Assembly: GCA_963922685.1 (NCBI GenBank)
Contig: CAWUJM010000049.1
Location: 1 to 11,847, forward strand
DNA length: 11,847 bases
Direction of reading: 5' to 3'
Source of the DNA: JAHDBG01 sp963922685
Lineage (GTDB): Bacteria > Pseudomonadota > Gammaproteobacteria > Chromatiales > Chromatiaceae
In this document: positions 6,576-11,847 of the stretch, one piece after another
How the letters are laid out: each line of letters starts with the position of its first letter
Position numbering within the stretch: the stretch's first letter is position 1
Position numbers and translations under genes: made by a program
The notes under the pieces: generated by a model
Databases searched by the model: none
Told to the model about the DNA's origin: nothing
Seen by the model: only the letters and a program-made list of their open reading frames with translations

Positions 6576-6662
6576 TCAGGCAGGATGATTGCGCCTCTCA
6601 CAAATTGAGATGGGAATTTCAGGCCTGAACGCAGACATCCTCAGGCGTCTCAAACAGCCTGA
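6576..6662. repeat. Cluster of TCAGGC half-sites with a 12-bp palindrome
   Basis: TCAGGC occurs at 6576-6581, 6619-6624 and 6641-6646, and its complement GCCTGA at 6623-6628 and 6657-6662. The central pair forms the perfect palindrome TTCAGGCCTGAA (6618-6629); the right pair forms TCAGGC-N10-GCCTGA (6641-6662). The cluster lies upstream of the candidate oxidase promoter and 160-250 bases before gyrB, a plausible place for a transcription-factor operator. Function is inference. Confidence 0.4.
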
Positions 6663-6689
6663 TGGGTTGTTTCGGTGGTATCATGAGCC

Positions 6690-6743
6690 GCCGGAAATTC
6701 CGCATACTCAACTGGTGTTGCGGCGTTCGGGAATTTATCCGGC
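6690..6743. other. Structured inverted repeat upstream of gyrB
   Basis: GCCGG-AAATT (6690-6699) can pair with AATTT and CCGGC (6732-6736, 6739-6743) with a two-base bulge. CCGCA (6700-6704) pairs with TGCGG (6719-6723), leaving a 14-base loop and an eight-base bulge (6724-6731) on the 3' side. An alternative small hairpin CAAC-TGGT-GTTG lies in the loop. It ends about 80 bases before the gyrB GTG and could be a leader RNA structure if transcription starts further upstream. Confidence 0.3.
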
Positions 6744-6824
6744 ACCCCGTAGTGCCCGAATCTTCCGGTACCTTGCAAAGCCTGCCACCCGTCACCCTGA
6801 AATCTGCTGAATAGTGAACAGATA

Positions 6825-9215
6825 GTGAGTTACGACACAACTTCAATCAAAGTCCTGAAAGGATTAGATGCCGTACGCAAACGCCCCGGCATGTATATCG
6901 GCGATACCGATGATGGCACTGGACTGCATCATATGGTGTTCGAGGTGGTGGATAACGCCATTGACGAGGCATTGGCCGGCTATTGTCGGACAATCCAGGT
7001 CACGATCCGGCAGACTGGTGCGGTCAGCGTATCAGACGACGGACGAGGTATCCCGGTCGGAATGCATGAAGAAGGCAAATCTGCCGCAGAAGTGATTATG
7101 ACCGTGCTGCATGCCGGTGGTAAGTTTGATGACAATTCGTACAAGGTATCCGGCGGATTACACGGGGTTGGCGTCTCGGTAGTGAACGCGTTATCAGAAG
7201 AACTACACCTGGTGACCGAGCGGGAAGGACATCGGTATGAGCAGTCTTATCATCTGGGTGAACCGTCAGCCCCGCTGGCACAGGTCGCACCCTCAGATAA
7301 GACCGGAACGACGATTACCTTCCGGCCAAGCCGGACGATCTTTTCTGACGTTGAGTTCCGATATGCGATCCTGGCAAAACGATTGCGTGAGCTGGCCTTT
7401 CTGAACTCCGGTGTGCAGATTATCCTGACGGATGAACGTACCGATGAAACCGCAACCTTTGCATATGCCGGCGGTATTCAGGCATTCGTGGAACACCTGA
7501 ATCAGAACAAGACCGCACTGCACCGTAAGATCTTTTATTTTGCGCAGACAGCAGAGCAGGTCGGTATCGAAATCGCGCTGCAATGGAATGATAGCTATCA
7601 GGAACATGTGTATTGTTTTACCAACAATATCCCGCAGAAAGATGGAGGTACGCATCTGGCCGGATTCCGTGCCGGTCTGACCCGCACACTGAATAACTAC
7701 ATAGATAAAGAACACAGCAGCAAAAAACAAAAAATTGCCACCAGCGGTGACGATGCACGTGAAGGCCTGACCGCCGTCGTCTCGGTCAAGGTGCCGGATC
7801 CGAAGTTTTCATCGCAGACCAAGGACAAGCTGGTTTCTTCAGAGATCAAGCCGCTGGTTGAATCCACGCTGAGCGAACGGTTGCAGGATTATCTGCTGGA
7901 AAATCCGGCCGAAGGCAAACTGATTGCAGCGAAGATCATCGAATCAGCCCGGGCACGTGAAGCCGCACGCAAAGCGCGCGAGATGACACGGCGTAAAAGT
8001 GTGCTGGATGTTGCCGGTCTGCCGGGCAAACTGGCGGATTGTCAGGAAAAAGACCCGGCCTTATCCGAGCTGTATCTGGTGGAGGGTGATTCAGCCGGTG
8101 GATCTGCCAAACAGGGCCGGGATCGACGCTCACAAGCGATTCTGCCACTGAAAGGCAAGATCCTGAATATCGAAAAGGCCCGTTTTGACAAGATGTTATC
8201 TTCAGCTGAGGTCGGCACCCTGATCACAGCACTGGGCTGCGGTATCGGACGTGATGAGTTCACACTGGAAAAACTGCGTTACCACCGCATCATTATCATG
8301 ACCGATGCGGATGTGGATGGCGCACACATCCGCACCCTGTTGCTGACCTTTTTTTACCGGCAGATGCCAGCACTGATTGAGCAGGGTCACATCTATATTG
8401 CGCAGCCACCCCTGTACAAAATCAGGAAGGGAAAGCAGGAAACCTATCTGAAGGACGATCCGGCGCTGAATGACTATCTGCTCAATCATGCTCTGGAACA
8501 GGCACAACTGCATGTGAATGCAGAAGCTCCGGCCTTATCTGAGGTTGCATTTGAGCAGCTGGCGCGACAGTTTGCTGGCGTGCAGACCACCCAGCAGAAG
8601 CTGGGACGGCGCTACGATCCGATCTTTATGCGTATTCTGCCAACATTACCACCGGTCACGCCGACACTGTTACAGTCACCGGCTGCGCTGGATACCTGGC
8701 TGGCAGAGCTGGAACAACAGTTGCAACAGCATGCCGGTACAACGGCTAACCGTTATCAGGTGCAGCGGGAAGAAAACGATGCGATACAACTGACCTGCTG
8801 GACCCACGGCATTCCGGGCAGTACGCTGATCCCATTACGCTTTTTTCAGACCGCCGAATACCAGCAGATGGTTGAACTGGGTGCCGGTACGAACGACCTG
8901 TTCAGTGATGCTGCGTATGTGCAGCGCGGCGACAGACAACAACCGGTCAGCAGTTTTGCAGAAGCCTTTCACTGGCTGATGGCTGAGGCCCGGAAGGGCC
9001 AGCATATCCAGCGTTATAAGGGGCTTGGCGAGATGAACCCGGAACAACTGTGGGAAACTACGATGGATCCGCTGAACCGGCGGTTGCTGCAGGTGAATAT
9101 CGAAGATGCGATGCAATCGGATGCGATCTTTACCACACTGATGGGCGATCTGGTGGAGCCACGCCGCGAATTTATTGAGCGGCACGCGCTAACCGTTGAA
9201 AATCTGGATATCTGA
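6825..9215 (+). CDS. gyrB: DNA gyrase subunit B
   Basis: A 796-residue ATPase subunit of DNA gyrase, which with GyrA introduces negative supercoils. In order: a GHKL ATPase domain with MVFEVVDNAIDEALAGYC (about 44-61), DDGRGIP and GGLHGVGVSVVNAL; a transducer domain; a TOPRIM domain with the metal-binding EGDSAGGSAKQGRDRR (Glu420) and DADVDGAHIRTLLL (Asp494, Asp496); the insertion of about 170 residues typical of Gram-negative GyrB; and the tail QRYKGLGEMNPEQLWETTMD through EPRREFIERHAL. Length is close to the 804 residues of E. coli. The start is GTG at 6825: the reading frame is stopped at 6798-6800 and there is no other ATG, GTG or TTG between, and SYDTTSIKVLKGL follows as expected. No strong Shine-Dalgarno is seen. 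The gene is not next to dnaA, dnaN or recF, its usual neighbours in many bacteria; instead it is followed by rplM-rpsI. Confidence 0.98.
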   Translation: MSYDTTSIKVLKGLDAVRKRPGMYIGDTDDGTGLHHMVFEVVDNAIDEALAGYCRTIQVTIRQTGAVSVSDDGRGIPVGMHEEGKSAAEVIMTVLHAGGKFDDNSYKVSGGLHGVGVSVVNALSEELHLVTEREGHRYEQSYHLGEPSAPLAQVAPSDKTGTTITFRPSRTIFSDVEFRYAILAKRLRELAFLNSGVQIILTDERTDETATFAYAGGIQAFVEHLNQNKTALHRKIFYFAQTAEQVGIEIALQWNDSYQEHVYCFTNNIPQKDGGTHLAGFRAGLTRTLNNYIDKEHSSKKQKIATSGDDAREGLTAVVSVKVPDPKFSSQTKDKLVSSEIKPLVESTLSERLQDYLLENPAEGKLIAAKIIESARAREAARKAREMTRRKSVLDVAGLPGKLADCQEKDPALSELYLVEGDSAGGSAKQGRDRRSQAILPLKGKILNIEKARFDKMLSSAEVGTLITALGCGIGRDEFTLEKLRYHRIIIMTDADVDGAHIRTLLLTFFYRQMPALIEQGHIYIAQPPLYKIRKGKQETYLKDDPALNDYLLNHALEQAQLHVNAEAPALSEVAFEQLARQFAGVQTTQQKLGRRYDPIFMRILPTLPPVTPTLLQSPAALDTWLAELEQQLQQHAGTTANRYQVQREENDAIQLTCWTHGIPGSTLIPLRFFQTAEYQQMVELGAGTNDLFSDAAYVQRGDRQQPVSSFAEAFHWLMAEARKGQHIQRYKGLGEMNPEQLWETTMDPLNRRLLQVNIEDAMQSDAIFTTLMGDLVEPRREFIERHALTVENLDI

Positions 9216-9236
9216 ATTATCCGGCTGAATTACTGA

Positions 9237-9265
9237 TTGACGCTCTGATCTGGTCTCCGTAGAAT
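9237..9265 (+). promoter_or_regulatory. Sigma-70 promoter of rplM-rpsI
   Basis: TTGACG (9237-9242) and TAGAAT (9260-9265) are separated by exactly 17 bases; each differs from consensus at one position. Transcription would start near 9271-9273, giving a leader of about 45 bases before rplM. It lies 21 bases after the gyrB stop and fits a strong, constitutive ribosomal-protein promoter. Confidence 0.85.
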
Positions 9266-9316
9266 CGCGCAACTTTTGCATCGAATACCCCACTTGTTGT
9301 TGATGAGCATACCCTG

Positions 9317-9748
9317 ATGACTGCTACCTATAGCGCAAGACAGAAAGACATCACCCATGACTGGTACCTGGTGGATGCCGAAGGCAGAACACTGGGACGT
9401 CTGGCCTCAGAAATCGCCCGCCGTCTGCGGGGTAAACATAAACCGATGTTCACTCCGAATATGGATACCGGGGATTATATTGTGGTGGTGAATGCGGCCC
9501 GGATTGCCGTGACCGGCAACAAACTGAAGGATAAAATGTATCATCATCATACCGGGTATGTCGGTCATCTGAAGTCGATCAGTCTGGAAAAACAGCTGCA
9601 GCAGGCACCGGAGCGTGTCCTGCAGGCTGCAGTGAAGGGCATGTTGCCGAAAAATCCGCTGGGCCGCGCGATGTTTAAAAAACTGCGCGTATTCGCAGGT
9701 GCCGAGCACACTCATCAGGCGCAACAACCACAACCGCTGGCATTGTAA
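9317..9748 (+). CDS. rplM: 50S ribosomal protein L13
   Basis: A 143-residue ribosomal protein, essentially the family length (142 in E. coli). Recognisable segments are DWYLVDAEGRTLGRLASEIA (about 14-33), RRLRGKHKPMFTPNMDTGDY, VVNAARIAVTGNKLKDKMYH, the conserved VKGMLPKNPLGRAMFKKL (about 106-123), and the signature FAGAEHTHQAQQP near the C-terminus. It assembles early into the large ribosomal subunit. It is followed after 12 bases by rpsI, the usual pair in bacteria, and is driven by the promoter just upstream. In E. coli the pair is known to be autoregulated through the L13 leader; I see no obvious copy of such a structure in the short leader here. Confidence 0.98.
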   Translation: MTATYSARQKDITHDWYLVDAEGRTLGRLASEIARRLRGKHKPMFTPNMDTGDYIVVVNAARIAVTGNKLKDKMYHHHTGYVGHLKSISLEKQLQQAPERVLQAAVKGMLPKNPLGRAMFKKLRVFAGAEHTHQAQQPQPLAL

Positions 9749-9760
9749 ACCGAGAACATT

Positions 9761-10153
9761 ATGACTCATCCGACACCGGCCGCCACCGGCCGCCGTAAGA
9801 CTTCCGTAGCCCGGGTATTTGTACGTCCCGGCAATGGTAGCATCACTGTCAATCAGCGGCCGCTGGATCGTTTTTTCGGGCGCGAAACCGCACGTATGGT
9901 GGTGCGGCAGCCGCTGCTGCTGACCGAAACGCAGGACAAGGTAGATGTCGTCGTGAATGTCACCGGCGGCGGTGGCAGTGGTCAGGCCGGTGCGATCCGG
10001 CATGGTCTGGCACGTGCCTTGCTGAAATATAATGAGGAACTGCGGGCACCGCTGCGTACCGCCGGCTTTCTGACCCGTGATTCACGGATGGTTGAGCGTA
10101 AAAAGATCGGCCTGCATAAGGCCCGGAAACGTCCGCAATACTCGAAACGTTGA
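9761..10153 (+). CDS. rpsI: 30S ribosomal protein S9
   Basis: A 130-residue ribosomal protein of normal length. Diagnostic parts are GRRKTSVARVFVRPGNGSI (about 10-28), INQRPLDRFFGRET-like region, VVVNVTGGGGSGQAGAIRHG, ARALLKYNEELRAPLRTAGF, and the basic tail RDSRMVERKKIGLHKARK ending in Ser-Lys-Arg, which reaches into the ribosomal P site. A GAGAA stretch before the ATG serves as ribosome binding site. It is co-transcribed with rplM; the 27-base gap to the next gene and lack of a terminator suggest some read-through into the M23 peptidase. Confidence 0.98.
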   Translation: MTHPTPAATGRRKTSVARVFVRPGNGSITVNQRPLDRFFGRETARMVVRQPLLLTETQDKVDVVVNVTGGGGSGQAGAIRHGLARALLKYNEELRAPLRTAGFLTRDSRMVERKKIGLHKARKRPQYSKR

Positions 10154-10180
10154 TGGCATTGTCGTCCGGGTGAGTTGCTG

Positions 10181-11104
10181 ATGCAGATCATCTTTTTATC
10201 GCGCAGACGCCAGAGCGTCCACCTGCGTCTGCCGCATGTCCTGTTCTGGTTGACCTCCGGCCTGGGTTTGTGTGCAATTGCTCTGATCACGCTCGGCTAT
10301 ACGCTGGGTGCGCACGAAACTCAGCAACAGACCGCTGACCGTGCGCTGGTGGAATTACGTACCCTGCTCCGACAGGCACAGGATACGGTGGCACAGGTAC
10401 GATCCGATCAGGATAGCCATCTGAATGCGTTAGGCCTGCGGGTAGCCGGAATACAGGCGCGGATGATGCGGATTGATGCGCTGGGCGAGCGGATGGTCCG
10501 GATCGGCGGGCTGAATCAGGCTGAATTTGATTTTTCAGTTATACCGGCAATGGGCGGTAACCCGGCAGAAACGGGTACGGCGCAAAGTATCGGCGATATC
10601 CGCAACGACCTGGATCAGATGAGTGCCCTGCTGGCAGACCGCGAACATAAGCTGGCAGCACTGGAGTCTTACTGGCTGAATCGCGATCTGCTGCAGGCCG
10701 CATTTCCATCTGGTCGGCCGGTACAGCAGGGCTGGGTTTCATCACGTTTCGGTGCACGCACTGACCCCATTAATGGCTACCGGAGCCATCATAAAGGGAT
10801 GGATTTTGCCGCGCAGACCGGCACCCCGATTCATACTGTCGCTGCAGGTATTGTGCAGCGAGCCGGTACCATGCGCGGGTTTGGTAATGTGGTTGAGATC
10901 AGCCATGCGGATGGCTACAGCACCCTGTATGCGCACAATCAGAAGAATCTGGTACGCCGGGGTGACATTGTACGCAAAGGCCAGGTAGTCGCCCTGTTAG
11001 GCAGCAGTGGCCGTTCCAGCGGACCACATGTCCACTTTGAAGTCCGCAAGGATGGCAAGCCGGTTAATCCGCACCGTTATATTCAGGTTGTCTCCGCAAA
11101 CTAA
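10181..11104 (+). CDS. Membrane-anchored M23 (LytM-type) murein endopeptidase
   Basis: A 307-residue protein with a short basic cytoplasmic N-terminus (RRRQ), one membrane helix (about 19-43), a helical, probably coiled-coil periplasmic stalk (about 46-165), and a C-terminal M23 domain (about 185-300). Zinc ligands and catalytic residues are intact: H204 and D208 in HHKGMDFA, H252 in LYAHN, and H283/H285 in GPHVHFEV. It should cleave peptide cross-links of peptidoglycan in the periplasm, as MepM-like enzymes do. I chose the ATG at 10181 with GGGTGAG seven bases upstream; an in-frame TTG two codons earlier (10175) is also possible. It follows rpsI by 27 bases and may be transcribed with the ribosomal genes. 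No LysM domain is present, so it differs from E. coli MepM and NlpD in its N-terminal half. Confidence 0.92.
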   Translation: MQIIFLSRRRQSVHLRLPHVLFWLTSGLGLCAIALITLGYTLGAHETQQQTADRALVELRTLLRQAQDTVAQVRSDQDSHLNALGLRVAGIQARMMRIDALGERMVRIGGLNQAEFDFSVIPAMGGNPAETGTAQSIGDIRNDLDQMSALLADREHKLAALESYWLNRDLLQAAFPSGRPVQQGWVSSRFGARTDPINGYRSHHKGMDFAAQTGTPIHTVAAGIVQRAGTMRGFGNVVEISHADGYSTLYAHNQKNLVRRGDIVRKGQVVALLGSSGRSSGPHVHFEVRKDGKPVNPHRYIQVVSAN

Positions 11105-11143
11105 CCGGAGTCACCCCACCCTCATTCTCCGGAGACTATCAGG

Positions 11144-11284
11144 ATGCCAGTGTGCTTTAACCGGGCCGGGCTGTTCCGGAAAGACCGATATAACGTGATT
11201 GATCTGTTGCGGTGCAGGGATGTGTCGAACTCATTGCCCTGTCAGCAGAAGCGCACTCATCAGGGGGTCACATCTTGTCTATAA
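11144..11284 (+). CDS. Possible 46-residue ORF in the gap before nuoM
   Basis: An ATG at 11144 preceded by GGAG (nine-base spacing) opens a 46-codon frame ending at TAA 11282-11284. The peptide has four cysteines and a basic character and matches nothing I recognise. The rest of the 249-base gap 11105-11353 holds an inverted repeat CCGGAG-N16-CTCCGG at about 11105-11132 without a T-run. The ORF may be chance. Confidence 0.2.
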   Translation: MPVCFNRAGLFRKDRYNVIDLLRCRDVSNSLPCQQKRTHQGVTSCL

Positions 11285-11353
11285 AGGGTGGCCTGAATGG
11301 AAAGTTGGTTTGGTGGTGATTTACGGGCACCTCTGAAAACGGTGGATTTAAGT

Positions 11354-11847
11354 ATGTATGTTGACTGGCCGATATTAAGTGTACTGATCTGGTTGCCGAT
11401 ACTGGGCGGACTGCTGGTGTCAGCACTGGGTACCCGCTCATCTGAAGGAGCACGCTGGCTGGCTCTGGGTGTGGCGGCGCTGACCTTTGTGTGCAGTGTG
11501 CCGCTGTATACCGGGTTTGATATCACGACAGCCCGGATGCAGTTTGTTGAGCACGTGCCCTGGATTCCGTCATTTGATGTGGCTTACCATCTGGGTGTGG
11601 ATGGCATCTCAATGCCACTGATTCTGCTCACGACCTTCATTTCGATTCTGGTGATTGCGGCTGGCTGGGCTGTGATTCAGCATCAGCCCGGGCACTATAT
11701 GGCGGCCTTTCTGGTGATGGAAGGCATCATGGTCGGGGTGTTTGCGGCTCTGGATGCGATGTTGTTTTATGTCTTCTGGGAAGCGATGCTGATCCCGATG
11801 TTTCTGATCATCGGTATCTGGGGCGGGCCGAACCGGGTGTATGCCAC
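11354..11847 (+). CDS. nuoM: NADH-quinone oxidoreductase subunit M (proton-pumping antiporter-like), 3' truncated by window end
   Basis: The first 164 codons of a polytopic inner-membrane subunit of respiratory complex I, one of the three antiporter-like proton channels. Seen are the N-terminal helix (PILSVLIWLPILGGLLV), YHLGVDGISMPLILLTTFIS, and the diagnostic FYVFWEAMLIPMFLIIGIWGG. With the chosen ATG the Glu of FWEAML is residue 143, matching the essential Glu144 of E. coli NuoM; this and GGTGGA seven bases upstream support the start. An in-frame ATG at 11297 would add 19 residues unlike the family. The preceding gene is a peptidase, not nuoL, so this is either a displaced nuo gene, an extra NuoM paralogue, or part of a related complex. 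Distinction from MrpD-, HyfF- or DabB-like relatives rests on the VDGIS and FWEAMLIPM sequences. Confidence 0.88.
   Translation, partial: MYVDWPILSVLIWLPILGGLLVSALGTRSSEGARWLALGVAALTFVCSVPLYTGFDITTARMQFVEHVPWIPSFDVAYHLGVDGISMPLILLTTFISILVIAAGWAVIQHQPGHYMAAFLVMEGIMVGVFAALDAMLFYVFWEAMLIPMFLIIGIWGGPNRVYA

Larger units (their letters stand above)
6445..6824. other. Divergent intergenic region between the oxidase gene and gyrB
   Basis: These 380 bases contain the regulatory elements of two divergent genes, described in separate entries. A 73-codon plus-strand frame (6589-6810) and a 75-codon minus-strand frame (6846-6619) cross it; both are rich in Arg and Pro, match no family I know, lack a good ribosome binding site, and the second runs into gyrB. 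I treat them as chance. No convincing -35/-10 pair for gyrB was found. A small inverted repeat TCTCA-N5-TGAGA sits at 6596-6610. Confidence 0.6.

Noticed and set aside
6589..6810. 73-codon plus-strand frame upstream of gyrB
   Set aside because: No ribosome binding site, no recognised homology, and its sequence coincides with the inverted repeats of the intergenic region.
7293..7730. 145-codon minus-strand frame inside gyrB
   Set aside because: It is antisense to the conserved GyrB transducer region and has no independent support.
11105..11132. Inverted repeat CCGGAG...CTCCGG as terminator of the M23 gene
   Set aside because: Only six base pairs, a 16-base loop and no T-run; not a convincing intrinsic terminator.

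Overview
The window looks like a chromosomal segment of a proteobacterium, most likely a gammaproteobacterium. The 796-residue GyrB closely follows the enterobacterial layout, including the long Gram-negative insertion inside the TOPRIM half. The L13, S9 and NuoM sequences are also of proteobacterial type. Base composition is roughly 50-55 % GC by eye, with a more AT-rich stretch over the multicopper oxidase gene. No tRNA, rRNA, CRISPR array or insertion sequence was seen.

The left half (about 1-6444) is read entirely from the minus strand. In transcription order it holds a secreted three-domain multicopper oxidase (6444-4273), a strong intrinsic terminator (4252-4210), and then a compact five-gene cluster. 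The cluster consists of a small DUF486/DMT-type membrane protein, a class I SAM methyltransferase overlapping it by one base, two paralogous amino-acid-kinase-fold proteins matching the beta and alpha subunits of the molybdenum storage protein (mosB, mosA), and a polytopic membrane protein. That last protein looks like an ECF-transporter T subunit (EcfT/CbiQ type) fused to a second membrane domain resembling an S component. Gaps inside the cluster are -1, 28, 4 and 27 bases, so it is probably one operon. The working idea is a metal-oxyanion store (MosAB) made together with its own membrane transporter. No transporter ATPase is visible; it would have to lie left of the window or be shared.

The 380-base divergent region 6445-6824 separates the oxidase from gyrB. 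It contains a strong Shine-Dalgarno and a leader stem-loop for the oxidase, a weak candidate promoter, a cluster of TCAGGC half-sites including a 12-bp perfect palindrome, and a structured stretch in front of gyrB.

The right half (6825-11847) is read from the plus strand and is mostly housekeeping. It holds gyrB with a GTG start and without the dnaA-dnaN-recF neighbours seen in many bacteria, a textbook sigma-70 promoter, rplM-rpsI, a membrane-anchored M23 (LytM) murein endopeptidase, a ~250-base gap, and the first 164 codons of a nuoM-type proton-pumping subunit with no nuoL just upstream. The most interesting part is the mosBA-ECF fusion cluster: the membrane fusion, the altered metal-site loop in MosA, and the tight coupling of the operon to the oxidase terminator are each worth checking.
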